A stretch of 64,000 nt of DNA from Variovorax paradoxus (lineage in GTDB: Bacteria; Pseudomonadota; Gammaproteobacteria; Burkholderiales; Burkholderiaceae_C): assembly GCF_902712855.1 (NCBI RefSeq), contig NZ_LR743507.1, positions 2,218,001-2,282,000 of the forward strand. The letters run 5' to 3'. The notes under the pieces are model-generated. The model was not told where the DNA came from, did no database searches, and was given only the letters and a program-made list of their open reading frames with translations. Numbering within the stretch: position 1 is the first letter of the stretch; each line of letters starts with the position of its first letter. This document shows, one piece after another, positions 55,359 to 64,000 of the stretch. Position numbers and translations under genes: made by a program.

Positions 55359-58193
55359 TCAACGCAGCTCGGCGAGCAGTTGGCGAGCCTGCGACTTGAG
55401 GTCGCCGGCGCTTTCGGCTTCGACTTCCTCGACCAGCGACCGGGCGCCCTCGACATCGCCAATGGCCTGCAGTTCACGCGCGAGCGAGAGCTTGACGGCG
55501 TGCGGGCTGTCGTCACCGTTGTCGTCCGAGTTGGAGATCGGCGAGGGGCGGGTGGTTTCACCCGAGCGTGCAGAAGGCGGCGGCGTTGCCGGCAGGCCGG
55601 CCAGCGCGCTCATGTCGAACTCGATGAAGCCCGAATCGGCCGGCAGCGCGTTGCGCAGCATGGCGGGGCGGGTGTTGTCGACGTCCGCCAGCGTGCCGGG
55701 CAGGGTGTTGGGCGTCAGCGCGCCGGGTGCGGTGTCGAAATCGTTCTCGAGATCGACGGGCGTCGCAGCGTGGCCGTTCGACAGCGGTGCTGCAGGGCGC
55801 GCTGTGGTGGGCGCCGGGGCATAGGCCGACTTCGGCAGGCTGGCGCCGACCGGTGCGTGGTTCTGGACCGGTGCGGGTGCAGGTGCCGGAGCGGGCGCCG
55901 GCGGCGTGCTCAGGTCGAGATCGAAGTCCAGCGGCGCGACCGACGGTACGAAGGCCGGTGGGGGGGCGGCAACGACCGGCGCTGCTGCGGCCGGAGCAGC
56001 CGCAGGCTTGGCGGCGGAGGCCAGTGCGCCGGCGAAGGCAGCCGTCTCGGCGGCGCTCGCGTTGCCGCTGCGCGACGTGCCCGATTCGTACAGCGGGTTG
56101 CCGGGATCGAGGTCCTTGCCCATGTCGACCACGCGGTTCCAGTCCGAACCCAGGCCGCCCGTCAGCTTGTGCACTTCGGTGGCCAGGCTTTCGTAAGCGC
56201 GCACGTCGCGACGCTTGGCGTGGATTTCGAGCAGCTTCAGGTGGATGGCGGTGCGGTCCGGGTTCAGGCGCAGCGCTTCGCGCAGGATTTCCTCGGCCTG
56301 CAGGTCGCGGCCGTAGGCCAGATAAACGTCGGCTTCGGCCACGGGGTCGACATCGCCCGCATCGAGCTGGCTCGGCGAGTAAGACAGCGACGAAACGGTG
56401 GAGTCGCCGCGGTTCTTGGTGTCGACCGATTCGCCGCCGCTGGCGCCGAAGAACGAGTCCTTGGGGATGCGGCTCTCGAGGAACACGCTCTCGCTCATTT
56501 CCTCGCGACGGCGGCCCAGCACGCGGTACAGCAGGAAGCCGATCAGCAGGGCGATCAGCGCGCCGCCGGCGAGCATCAGGGGGTTGTCGAGCAGTTCCTC
56601 GAGGAAGGTGGGTTCCGGCGGGGGCGGCGGTGCCACGACCTTCTTCGGGGCGGGCTTCGGTGCTGCTGCAGGCGCGGCCACCGCGGCGCTTGCGGCGGCT
56701 GCGGGCGTTGCGGCAGCGCTGGCTTCGGTTGTGCCGGCAACCGGTGCCGACGCGGCGGCAGCAGGTGCCTCGACGGCCGCAGGTGCTGGTGCAGGTGCAG
56801 GAGCTGCGACAGGTTCGGGCGCAGCCGGCGTTGCTGCAGCGACCGGTGCGGGAGCCGCCGGAGCTGGCGTGGGTGCTGCGGCCGCGGGGCTCGCGGCAGC
56901 GGGCGTCGTGGTTGCGCTGCTGCCCGGCACCGGGACGGGGATGCCCGGCGCGGATGGGGCCGATGGCGTCGGTGCGGCGGCGGCAGGCGCCGCCGAACCG
57001 GTACCGGCCTTGAGCTTGTTCAGCTCGCTGATGTTCTTCGACAGCTCCGCGACCCGGTTGCTGCTGTCCTGCGCCTGGCGCGCCTGCGCGACCTTTTCGT
57101 CGGCGGCACGGGCGGACGCGTTGCCTTGCGAGATGGTGAGCTTGTCGGGTGCGCTGGCCGCTGCGTTGCGGTCCTCGACATTGGCCTGCAGCTTGCCCGA
57201 CGCGTTGCGGCTGGCGGCGGCCACGTTCGAGGTTGGCGCGTTCTCGGCCAGGCGCTGGCGATAGCTGCCGAAATCGCGGCTCTGCGCCGTGACGGTGCGG
57301 CGCGCTTCAGCGGGCGGCACTGCGGATGCTTCGGCAGCGCTCGGGAGGTCGAGGACGGCGCCGGCGCGCATGCGGTTGACGTTGCCGCCAACGAATGCGT
57401 CGGGGTTGGCAAGGAGCAGCGCAACCAGCATCTGATCGAGCGAGACGTCGGCTGGTTTGTGGGCGCCGGCAATCTTGCTGGCGGTGTCGCCGCGCTGCAC
57501 CGTCACTTGCTCGCCACCACCGCCGCTGGCGCGGGCCGGTGCTGCCGGTGCAACGGGCGTTGCTGGAGACGGCGAAGGCGCCGCAGCCCTTGCTGCGGGT
57601 GCTTCCGCGACGACAGGAGGAGGCACAGCACGTTCACGGCGCGCGCGTGCGGCCGGGGCGGCGCGCTCGGTCGGTGTTGCGATCTGGGGCGCGACCTGTG
57701 CGGCGGCCGCACTTGCAGCGGCCTGGCGCGTGGTCGGCGGATCGAGCAGCACGGTGTAGTCGCGCACGATGCGGCCCGACGATCCGTTGGCTTCGAGCAA
57801 CAGGTCGATGAACGGGTCGTTCAGCGGGCGGTTGCCACTCAGGCGCACGACGTACTGGCCACCGGCGCGACGCTGCAGCGTTGCCTTGACGTCGCTGAGC
57901 GCGGAGTTGTAAGGAACGCCGGCGTTCTTGAACGCCTCGGCGGTCGCGATGTTGATCTTCAGACCTTCCGCTTCGTTGGCGGCCATTTCGGTCACGTCGA
58001 TCTCGGCGCGCAGGGGCTCGCCCAGCGCCGACTGCACCTTCAGCTGACCCAGCGCGAAAGCACTGGCGTCTGTGCTGGCGATGCCCATGGCCACGGCTGC
58101 CGCCGCGCCAAGAATGGAGAGGCGCCAGCCGTTGGTCGGCAGAAGCGGGCGAGCGGCCGATGGGCTGGCCGCAGGCAACAGATGTCTTGTCAT
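55359..58193 (-). CDS. fimV: FimV-like peptidoglycan-binding polar protein
   Basis: Large inner-membrane protein of 944 residues related to Pseudomonas FimV, which organises type IV pili and polar features. The N-terminal signal segment and FimV domain (FALGQLKVQSALGEPLRAEID in outline) come first. A LysM domain follows (about 225-280, VTVQRGDTASKIAG). A coiled segment and a long Ala/Pro region (about 400-530) follow, then one membrane helix at about 530-555 and a cytoplasmic TPR/FimV C-terminal part with LSLARELQAIGDVEGARSLVEEVE in outline. The Ala/Pro region explains its long antisense open frames. It stands between asd and truA, as in Pseudomonas. Confidence 0.92.
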   Translation of the reverse strand: MTRHLLPAASPSAARPLLPTNGWRLSILGAAAAVAMGIASTDASAFALGQLKVQSALGEPLRAEIDVTEMAANEAEGLKINIATAEAFKNAGVPYNSALSDVKATLQRRAGGQYVVRLSGNRPLNDPFIDLLLEANGSSGRIVRDYTVLLDPPTTRQAAASAAAAQVAPQIATPTERAAPAARARRERAVPPPVVAEAPAARAAAPSPSPATPVAPAAPARASGGGGEQVTVQRGDTASKIAGAHKPADVSLDQMLVALLLANPDAFVGGNVNRMRAGAVLDLPSAAEASAVPPAEARRTVTAQSRDFGSYRQRLAENAPTSNVAAASRNASGKLQANVEDRNAAASAPDKLTISQGNASARAADEKVAQARQAQDSSNRVAELSKNISELNKLKAGTGSAAPAAAAPTPSAPSAPGIPVPVPGSSATTTPAAASPAAAAPTPAPAAPAPVAAATPAAPEPVAAPAPAPAPAAVEAPAAAASAPVAGTTEASAAATPAAAASAAVAAPAAAPKPAPKKVVAPPPPPEPTFLEELLDNPLMLAGGALIALLIGFLLYRVLGRRREEMSESVFLESRIPKDSFFGASGGESVDTKNRGDSTVSSLSYSPSQLDAGDVDPVAEADVYLAYGRDLQAEEILREALRLNPDRTAIHLKLLEIHAKRRDVRAYESLATEVHKLTGGLGSDWNRVVDMGKDLDPGNPLYESGTSRSGNASAAETAAFAGALASAAKPAAAPAAAAPVVAAPPPAFVPSVAPLDFDLDLSTPPAPAPAPAPAPVQNHAPVGASLPKSAYAPAPTTARPAAPLSNGHAATPVDLENDFDTAPGALTPNTLPGTLADVDNTRPAMLRNALPADSGFIEFDMSALAGLPATPPPSARSGETTRPSPISNSDDNGDDSPHAVKLSLARELQAIGDVEGARSLVEEVEAESAGDLKSQARQLLAELR

Positions 58194-58361
58194 GCTGATA
58201 GGGGCGGCTCAGGCCCAGAATTTGTAAGAGGACGTTAGCATCATCACTGGGCACTGACAAGGCAATGCGCTTGTTCTACCCAGTGCGCGCATACTTACGA
58301 ACACATCTACTGTTGCCATACGGCAACAATTCTTGTTTCAAAAGGCCCTGAGCTGCCCGCA

Positions 58362-59531
58362 TCAGGCCTCGAGCAGGATACGCAGCATGCGGCGCAGCGG
58401 TTCGGCAGCACCCCACAGCAGTTGGTCGCCGATCGTAAAGGCGCCCACGTACTCCGGGCCCATCGCGAGCTTGCGGATGCGGCCGACCGGGATGTTCATG
58501 GTGCCCGTCACGGCCACCGGCGTCAGATCCTTCACTGTGGCTTCGCGCGTGTTCGGCACGACCTTCGCCCAGGGGTTGTCCGCAGCGATCAATGCCTCGA
58601 TGTCGGCCAGCGGCACGTTCTTCTTGAGCTTGAACGTCAGGGCCTGGCTATGGCAGCGCATGGCGCCGATGCGCACGCAGAAGCCGTCGACGGGCGTTGC
58701 AGCGGTGCCGAAGCCCGCGCCCTGGCCGAGGATCTTGTTCGTTTCGGCGCCGCCCTTCCACTCTTCCTTCGACATGCCCCATTCGGCATCGTCCTGGCTC
58801 TTGCCCAGGCCGAGGTCCTTGTCGATCCAGGGAATCAGCGAGCCGCCGAGCGGTGCGCCGAAGTTGGCGGTCTCGGCCGGGCTGAGGTTCTGCTGCTTGT
58901 GCAGCACCTTGCGGTCGATCTCGAGGATGGCCGACTTCGGGTCGTCGAGCAGGGCGCGCACTTCGGCGTTGAGGGTGCCGAACTGGGTCAGCAATTCGCG
59001 CATGTGCTGGGCACCGCCGCCCGAGGCCGCCTGGTAGGTCATGCTGGTCATCCACTCGACCAGGCCGGCCTTGTAGAGGGCACCCACGCCCATGAGCATG
59101 CAGCTCACGGTGCAGTTGCCGCCGATCCAGTTCTTGCCGCCCTTGGCGAGCGCGTTCTCGATCACCGGCAGGTTGACCGGGTCGAGCACGATGATCGCGT
59201 CGTCCTTCATGCGCAGGGTGGAGGCGGCATCGATCCAGTGGCCGTTCCAGCCTGCGGCGCGCAGCTTGGGAAATACCTCGCTGGTGTAGTCGCCGCCCTG
59301 GCAGGTGATGACGATGTCGCACTTCTTCAGTGCCTCGATGTCGTTCGCATCCTTCAGCGTGGTCTCGTTCTTGGCCATTGCCGGGGCCTTGCCGCCGGCG
59401 TTGGAAGTCGAGAAGAAGATCGGTTCGATGAGACCGAAGTCGCCTTCAGCCTGCATGCGGTCCATCAGGACCGAGCCGACCATGCCACGCCAGCCTACGA
59501 GGCCGACCAGAGGTTGAGATGCGTTCGCCAT
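58362..59531 (-). CDS. asd: aspartate-semialdehyde dehydrogenase
   Basis: Reduces aspartyl phosphate to the semialdehyde on the way to lysine, threonine, methionine and diaminopimelate. Of its 389 residues, the NADPH loop VGLVGWRGMVGSVLM is at about 9-23. The nucleophile Cys140 is in GGNCTVSCM, the typical Gram-negative form, and TYQAASGGGAQHM and RIGAMRCHSQALTFKLKK carry substrate residues including the catalytic His. It follows leuB by 88 bp and precedes fimV by 168 bp. Confidence 0.96.
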   Translation of the reverse strand: MANASQPLVGLVGWRGMVGSVLMDRMQAEGDFGLIEPIFFSTSNAGGKAPAMAKNETTLKDANDIEALKKCDIVITCQGGDYTSEVFPKLRAAGWNGHWIDAASTLRMKDDAIIVLDPVNLPVIENALAKGGKNWIGGNCTVSCMLMGVGALYKAGLVEWMTSMTYQAASGGGAQHMRELLTQFGTLNAEVRALLDDPKSAILEIDRKVLHKQQNLSPAETANFGAPLGGSLIPWIDKDLGLGKSQDDAEWGMSKEEWKGGAETNKILGQGAGFGTAATPVDGFCVRIGAMRCHSQALTFKLKKNVPLADIEALIAADNPWAKVVPNTREATVKDLTPVAVTGTMNIPVGRIRKLAMGPEYVGAFTIGDQLLWGAAEPLRRMLRILLEA

Positions 59532-59619
59532 TTCAGTTTGCCCTTATGAAAAAAGAAAGTTGTCTTTTTTTGCCCCCGACTCGTCGAGCCGGGGAGGGGC
59601 GTGACGAAGCGGGCTGCGG

Positions 59620-60708
59620 TTAGCCGGTAATCGTCTTTTTGGTGATTGCTGCAACGACCGCGTCGCCCATTTCGCGGGTGCCGACGCGCTTCGTGCCTTC
59701 CGACCAGATGTCGCCCGTGCGCAGGCCGGAGGCCAGCACGTGCTTCACCGCCGACTCGATACGGTCGGCAGCCTCGGGTTGGTTGAGTGAGAAGCGGAGC
59801 ATCATGGCAGCGGACAGGATTGTAGCCAAAGGATTGGCAACCCCTTTGCCAGCAATGTCGGGTGCACTGCCGTGGCTGGGCTCGTACAGGCCCTGGTTGC
59901 TCGAATTGAGCGACGCCGAGGGCAGCATGCCGATGGAGCCGGTGAGCATCGCGGCCTCGTCGGAGAGGATGTCGCCGAACATGTTGCCGGTGACCACCAC
60001 GTCGAACTTCTTCGGTGCCTTGACGAGCTGCATGGCCGCGTTGTCGACGTACATGTGGTCGAGCTCGACGTCCGGATAGTCCTTGTGCACCTCGGTCACG
60101 ACGTCCTTCCAGAACTGGAAGGTCTCGAGCACGTTGGCCTTGTCCACGCTGGTCACGCGCTTGCTGCGCTTGCGTGCAGCCTCGAAGGCCACGCGGGCGA
60201 TGCGTTCGATCTCGGGGCGCGAGTAACGCATCGTGTCGTAGGCCTCCTCGGCGCCCGGGAAGTGCCCGTCGGCCGCGGTGCGCCGTCCGCGCGGCTGGCC
60301 GAAGTAGATGTCGCCGGTCAGTTCGCGGATGATGAGGATGTCCAGGCCCGCGATCAGCTCGGGCTTCAGGCTCGATGCGTCCACCAGCTGCTCGTAGCAG
60401 ATGGCCGGGCGGAAGTTGGCGAACAGGCCCAGGTTCTTGCGCAGCCCCAGGATGGCCTGCTCGGGCCGCAGCGGACGGTCGAGCTTGTCGTATTTCCAGT
60501 CGCCGACCGCACCGAACAGCACGGCGTCCGACTCCTTGGCGAGCTTGAGGGTCGATTCGGGCAGCGGGTGGCCGTGGGCCTCGTAGGCGGCGCCACCGAC
60601 GAGTGCCGATTCCATCTCGAACTTCAGGTCGAGCACGTCGAGCACCTTGACGGCTTCCGCCACGATTTCGGTGCCGATGCCGTCACCCGGGAGAACTGCG
60701 ATTTTCAT
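59620..60708 (-). CDS. leuB: 3-isopropylmalate dehydrogenase
   Basis: NAD-dependent oxidative decarboxylase of leucine synthesis. Of its 362 residues, KIAVLPGDGIGTEIVAEAV starts the protein, substrate arginines are in GLRKNLGLFANFRP and IIRELTGDIYFG, and the metal/NAD site is in VTGNMFGDILSDEAAMLTGSIGMLPSASL in outline, with EPSHGSAPDIAGKGVANP after it. ATG 60708 is chosen; the frame beyond runs through leuD. It follows leuD by 35 bp in a leuC-leuD-leuB unit. Confidence 0.97.
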   Translation of the reverse strand: MKIAVLPGDGIGTEIVAEAVKVLDVLDLKFEMESALVGGAAYEAHGHPLPESTLKLAKESDAVLFGAVGDWKYDKLDRPLRPEQAILGLRKNLGLFANFRPAICYEQLVDASSLKPELIAGLDILIIRELTGDIYFGQPRGRRTAADGHFPGAEEAYDTMRYSRPEIERIARVAFEAARKRSKRVTSVDKANVLETFQFWKDVVTEVHKDYPDVELDHMYVDNAAMQLVKAPKKFDVVVTGNMFGDILSDEAAMLTGSIGMLPSASLNSSNQGLYEPSHGSAPDIAGKGVANPLATILSAAMMLRFSLNQPEAADRIESAVKHVLASGLRTGDIWSEGTKRVGTREMGDAVVAAITKKTITG

Positions 60709-60743
60709 TTTTTCGTCTGTTGAGGAGATGAAAGGAGCGACGC

Positions 60744-61400
60744 TCAGGCGTTGGCCAGCATCGTATGCGCGAGCCACGGCTTCTGTGCCAGGCGTTCGGC
60801 CTCGAAGGCCTTGATCTTGTCCTTGTGGCGCAGCGTGAGGCCGATGTCGTCCAGGCCGTTGAGCAGGCAGTACTTGCGGAACGCCTGCACGTCGAACGCG
60901 AGTTCGCCGCCATCGGGTTTCACCACCACCTGGCGCTCCAGGTCGATGGTGAGCGTGTAGCCGGGAAACGCGAAGGTCTCGTCGAACAGCTGTGCCACCT
61001 GCGACTCGGGAAGCACAATCGGCAGCAGGCCGTTCTTGAAGCTGTTGTTGAAGAAGATGTCGGCGTAGCTCGGCGCGATGATGGCGCGGAAGCCGTACTG
61101 GTCGAGCGCCCACGGCGCGTGCTCGCGCGACGAGCCGCAGCCGAAGTTCTTGCGCGACAGCAGGATCGAGGCGCCCGCATAGCGCGGCTGGTTCAGCACG
61201 AAGTCGGGGTTGGGCTTGCGGCTGGCCGGGTCCTGGCCCGGAAAGCCGGCGTCGAGGTAGCGCCATTCGTCGAACAGGTTCACGCCGAAGCCGGTGCGCT
61301 TGATCGACTTGAGGAACTGCTTCGGGATGATCGCGTCGGTGTCGACGTTCTCGCGGTCCATCGGAGCCACGAGGCCCTTGTGCACGGTGAATTTCTGCAT
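60744..61400 (-). CDS. leuD: 3-isopropylmalate dehydratase small subunit
   Basis: Small subunit of isopropylmalate isomerase, 218 residues. It begins with FTVHKGLVAPMDRENVDTDAIIPKQFLKS in outline, then NFGCGSSREHAPWALDQYGFRAIIA with the swivel-domain active-site loop, and FFNNSFKNGLLPI. It works with LeuC, whose gene ends 17 bp upstream. The length is the usual one for beta-proteobacterial LeuD. Confidence 0.97.
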   Translation of the reverse strand: MQKFTVHKGLVAPMDRENVDTDAIIPKQFLKSIKRTGFGVNLFDEWRYLDAGFPGQDPASRKPNPDFVLNQPRYAGASILLSRKNFGCGSSREHAPWALDQYGFRAIIAPSYADIFFNNSFKNGLLPIVLPESQVAQLFDETFAFPGYTLTIDLERQVVVKPDGGELAFDVQAFRKYCLLNGLDDIGLTLRHKDKIKAFEAERLAQKPWLAHTMLANA

Positions 61401-61417
61401 ATCGGTCTCTCTGGGGT

Positions 61418-62839
61418 TCAGGCGAAGGTGCGCACGTCGACGAAGTGTCCGTGCACGGCGGCGGCAGCGGCCATGGCCGGGCTCACGAGGTGGGTGCGGC
61501 CACCGGCGCCCTGGCGGCCTTCGAAGTTGCGGTTGCTGGTCGATGCGCAGCGCTCACCGGGCTCGAGCCGGTCGGCGTTCATCGCCAGGCACATCGAGCA
61601 ACCCGGCTCGCGCCATTCAAAACCAGCGGCCTTGAAGATCAGGTCGAGCCCTTCGCGCTCGGCCTGTTCCTTCACCACACCCGAGCCGGGCACGACCATT
61701 GCGAGCTTCACGTTCTTCGCGACCTTCTGGCCGAGCTTCTTCACCACGGCCGCGGCTTCGCGCATGTCTTCGATGCGGCTGTTGGTGCACGAGCCGATGA
61801 ACACCTTGTCGATGAAGATGTCGTTCATGGCCTTGTTGGGCTCCAGGCCCATGTAGACCAGCGCGCGCTCGATGGCGCCGCGCTTGCTGGCGTCCTTTTC
61901 CTTGTCGGGATCGGGCACGCGGCCGTTGATCTCGACCACCATCTCGGGCGACGTGCCCCAGGTCACCTGCGGCTGGATCTGCGTGGCATCGAGTTCGACC
62001 ACCGCGTCGAACGTGGCGCCAGCGTCGGACTGCAGCGTGCGCCAGTAGCCCACGGCCTGGTCCCATTCCACGCCGGTGGGCGCCAGCGGCCGGCCCTTGA
62101 CGTAGGCGATGGTCTTTTCGTCGACCGCCACCAGCCCGGCGCGCGCGCCGGCCTCGATGGCCATGTTGCAGACCGTCATGCGGCCTTCCATGCTCAGGTC
62201 GCGAATGGCCGAGCCCGCGAACTCGATGGTGTAGCCCGTGCCGCCGGCCGTGCCGATCTTGCCGATGATGGCCAGCACGATGTCCTTGGCCGTGCAGCCC
62301 AGCGGCAGCTTGCCCTCGACCTTCACCAGCATGTTCTTCGCCTTCTTGCCCAGCAGCGTCTGGGTGGCCATCACGTGCTCGACCTCGCTGGTGCCGATGC
62401 CGTGCGCCAGCGCGCCGAACGCGCCGTGCGTGGAGGTGTGCGAGTCGCCGCACACCACGGTCATGCCCGGCAGCGTCGCGCCCGACTCCGGCCCGATCAC
62501 GTGCACGATGCCCTGGCGCTTGCTCAGGAACGGGAAGAAAGCGGCGGCGCCGAACTCGGCGATGTTGTGGTCCAGCGTGGTGACCTGCTCCTTGCTGGTC
62601 GGGTCGGCGATGCCCTCGTAGCCGCGCTCCCAGCCGGTGGTGGGCGTGTTGTGGTCCGCGGTGGCCACCACCGAGCTGATGCGCCACAGCTTGCGGCCGG
62701 CTTCGCGCAGGCCTTCGAAGGCCTGCGGGCTGGTCACTTCGTGCACCAGGTGGCGGTCGATGTAGAGGATCGCGGTGCCGTCTTCCTCGGTATGGACGAC
62801 GTGTTCGTCCCAGATCTTGTCGTAGAGCGTGCGTGCCAT
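61418..62839 (-). CDS. leuC: 3-isopropylmalate dehydratase large subunit
   Basis: Large [4Fe-4S] subunit of isopropylmalate isomerase, 473 residues, aconitase family. Cluster cysteines are in FIGSCTNSRIED (about 350) and GCSMCLAMN (about 414 and 417). VCGDSHTSTHGAFGALAHGIGTSEVEHV in outline and the C-terminal NRNFEGRQGAGGRTHLVSPAMAAAAA are strongly conserved. It is first of the leuCDB unit; a LysR gene lies 58 bp upstream in the same direction. Confidence 0.97.
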   Translation of the reverse strand: MARTLYDKIWDEHVVHTEEDGTAILYIDRHLVHEVTSPQAFEGLREAGRKLWRISSVVATADHNTPTTGWERGYEGIADPTSKEQVTTLDHNIAEFGAAAFFPFLSKRQGIVHVIGPESGATLPGMTVVCGDSHTSTHGAFGALAHGIGTSEVEHVMATQTLLGKKAKNMLVKVEGKLPLGCTAKDIVLAIIGKIGTAGGTGYTIEFAGSAIRDLSMEGRMTVCNMAIEAGARAGLVAVDEKTIAYVKGRPLAPTGVEWDQAVGYWRTLQSDAGATFDAVVELDATQIQPQVTWGTSPEMVVEINGRVPDPDKEKDASKRGAIERALVYMGLEPNKAMNDIFIDKVFIGSCTNSRIEDMREAAAVVKKLGQKVAKNVKLAMVVPGSGVVKEQAEREGLDLIFKAAGFEWREPGCSMCLAMNADRLEPGERCASTSNRNFEGRQGAGGRTHLVSPAMAAAAAVHGHFVDVRTFA

Positions 62840-62897
62840 GTCGGTCTCTTCTTTCGTGGGGAAATGGATTGTCTTGTGGGTGCGGGCGTGGCGCGGT

Positions 62898-63842
62898 TCA
62901 GGCCGCCAGTTGCTCGGCGGGATCTGCGGCCGCGTGCAGGTGGTTCACCAGCGTGCGCGCCGCCACCGGCAGCGTGGAGAAGTCGCGCGCGACCAGGCGG
63001 ATCTCACGGGCGGCCCAGGCGTTGTCGAGCGCCACGCTCGCGAGGCGGCGGCCGATGCCGTTCTGCATCAGTTCGAACGCGCGCTGCGGCATCACGCCGA
63101 TGCCCAGGCCGTTCTCGATCATCCGGCACATCGCGTCCAGCCCCGTCACGTGGATGCGCAGCTTGACGCTGCGCCCGGCAGTCAGCGCCGCTTCGTGCAT
63201 CGCGACGTAGATCGAGCTGTTGGTGTGCAGGCCGACGTGGTCGAAATCGAGGGAGTCGGCAAAGTCGATGCTGCCCTTGGCCGCCAGCGCATGCCCCGTG
63301 GGCACGATCAGTGCGAGGCGGTCGTGGCGGTACGACAGGCTCTGCAGTTCGCCCGCGCCACCGGCCACATGGCACACGCCGAGATCGGCTGCGCCTTCCT
63401 GCACCGCGCGGATCACCTCGCTGCTCAGATGCTCTTCGAGGTCGATCTTGATGGCCTCGTGGGCGCGCGTGAAGACGCCCAGGTCTTCCGGCAGGAACTG
63501 CACGATGGCCGAGATGTTGGCGTGCACCCGCACGTGGCCGCGTACGCCGTCTGCGTATTCGCTGAGTTCGCCCTGCATCTTCTCGAGGCTGTAGAGCACC
63601 GAGCGTGCATGGTGAAGCAGGCTTTCGCCGGCGGGCGTGAGGTCGACACCGCGCGCATGGCGGTAGAGCAGGGTGGTGCCGAGGGTCGCCTCGAGGTCCG
63701 ACAGCCGCTTGCTGATGGCCGACGCCGCAATGAATTCACGCTCCGCCGCGCGCCCGATGCTGCCGAGTTCGCAGACGGCCACGAACAACTGCAGCGACGT
63801 GAGGTCGATGCGGCGGGCAAAGTTGCGTTCAGACGTGCTCAT
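62898..63842 (-). CDS. LysR-family transcriptional regulator upstream of leuC
   Basis: LysR regulator of 314 residues. The HTH (about 11-69) reads DLTSLQLFVAVCELGSIGRAAEREFIAASAISKRLSDLEATLG in outline, and the rest is an effector domain. The ATG at 63842 gives the normal distance to the HTH; the longer frame to 63965 adds an unsupported tail. The same-strand position 58 bp before leuC is regular in Comamonadaceae, but LysR genes usually control divergent genes, so control of leuCDB is only a guess. Confidence 0.85.
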   Translation of the reverse strand: MSTSERNFARRIDLTSLQLFVAVCELGSIGRAAEREFIAASAISKRLSDLEATLGTTLLYRHARGVDLTPAGESLLHHARSVLYSLEKMQGELSEYADGVRGHVRVHANISAIVQFLPEDLGVFTRAHEAIKIDLEEHLSSEVIRAVQEGAADLGVCHVAGGAGELQSLSYRHDRLALIVPTGHALAAKGSIDFADSLDFDHVGLHTNSSIYVAMHEAALTAGRSVKLRIHVTGLDAMCRMIENGLGIGVMPQRAFELMQNGIGRRLASVALDNAWAAREIRLVARDFSTLPVAARTLVNHLHAAADPAEQLAA

Positions 63843-63966
63843 TGGGCGTGGGGCATCGCGTTTGGCGATGAGATGGCTATTTTCCTCTCGTTCTTCAAGT
63901 GTTGCCATCGCGATATGCGATGGCAACGCTGCCGGGCCGAGAAGAGGGGCATGCCGAACGGGCAAT

Positions 63967-63993
63967 AAAAAAGCTGCCCGGAGGCAGCTTTTT
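63967..63993 (-). terminator. terminator of a gene beyond the window
   Basis: AAAAAGCTGCC pairs with GGCAGCTTTTT around a short CGGA-like loop; read on the minus strand it ends in a run of U. It lies about 125 bp before the LysR start and so ends a minus-strand gene lying past 64000, or a plus-strand one from the right. Confidence 0.75.
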
Positions 63994-64000
63994 GAGGAGG

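Noticed and set aside
54885..58238. 1117-residue plus-strand open frame opposite truA/fimV
   Set aside because: It mirrors the Ala/Pro-rich fimV repeats; Arg/Gly/Cys-rich low complexity and no family motif.
59571..59594. GC-rich hairpin between leuB and asd as a terminator
   Set aside because: The stem is imperfect with a very small loop, and on the minus strand it is followed by A, not U; on the plus strand T precede it. It is not a terminator in either direction.

Overview
This GC-rich 64 kb window is a piece of bacterial chromosome. Gene content and order (ppc/hemCDXY, rne/rluC, sppA-maf-yceD-rpmF-plsX-fabHDG-acpP-fabF, rpoE-rseAB-degP-lepA-lepB-rnc-era-recO-pdxJ-acpS-nagZ, accD-trpA-trpB-trpF-truA-fimV-asd-leuBDC) fit a betaproteobacterium of the order Burkholderiales, family Comamonadaceae, most likely Variovorax. 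The genus is inferred from protein character and synteny, not tested. I see no rRNA, tRNA, CRISPR array, insertion sequence or prophage. Most of the window is core chromosome.

Layout. 1-2.8 kb: end of a LytS/AlgZ-type sensor kinase, its LytTR response regulator and an AI-2E-family membrane protein, all joined by ATGA overlaps. 2.9-8.8 kb: accessory genes (HxlR and LysR regulators, nitrilase-family hydrolase, tautomerase, GNAT acetyltransferase, MFS exporter, a small membrane protein, a GFA-type zinc protein). 8.9-16 kb: ppc, divergent from the haem operon hemC-hemD-hemX-hemY; hemC carries a perfect in-frame 69-bp tandem duplication. 16.4-26.5 kb: rne with a long structured leader, divergent from rluC, a HAD phosphatase, a Rieske protein and sppA; an opposing set with an MFS transporter, a tetrapyrrole-methylase protein and maf; then yceD. 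26.6-32.4 kb: rpmF and the fatty-acid operon plsX-fabH-fabD-fabG-acpP-fabF. 32.4-37 kb: a YgfX-like gene and the envelope-stress unit rpoE-rseA-rseB-degP. 37-45.5 kb: a terminator-bracketed non-coding segment, then lepA to nagZ. 45.7-49.8 kb: a YgjP-like metalloprotein, an Hsp70-like protein, lysS and a LON-domain protein. 50-64 kb: yggT, then on the minus strand LysR-leuC-leuD-leuB-asd-fimV-truA-trpF-trpB-trpA-accD.

Working together: ppc, asd, leu and trp genes serve amino-acid synthesis; plsX/fab/acpP/acpS/accD make phospholipid acyl chains; the rpoE unit guards the envelope; lepB, sppA, lepA, rnc and era serve secretion, translation and RNA maturation.

The most notable sequence-level observations are the hemC duplication, a strong hairpin that replaces the plsX ribosome-binding region, the roughly 380-bp non-coding segment before lepA that could encode a small RNA, a long inverted repeat between the HxlR and nitrilase genes, and the structured 550-bp rne leader. 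I found no clearly new multi-gene system; the candidates offered are regulatory or structural and are marked as inference.
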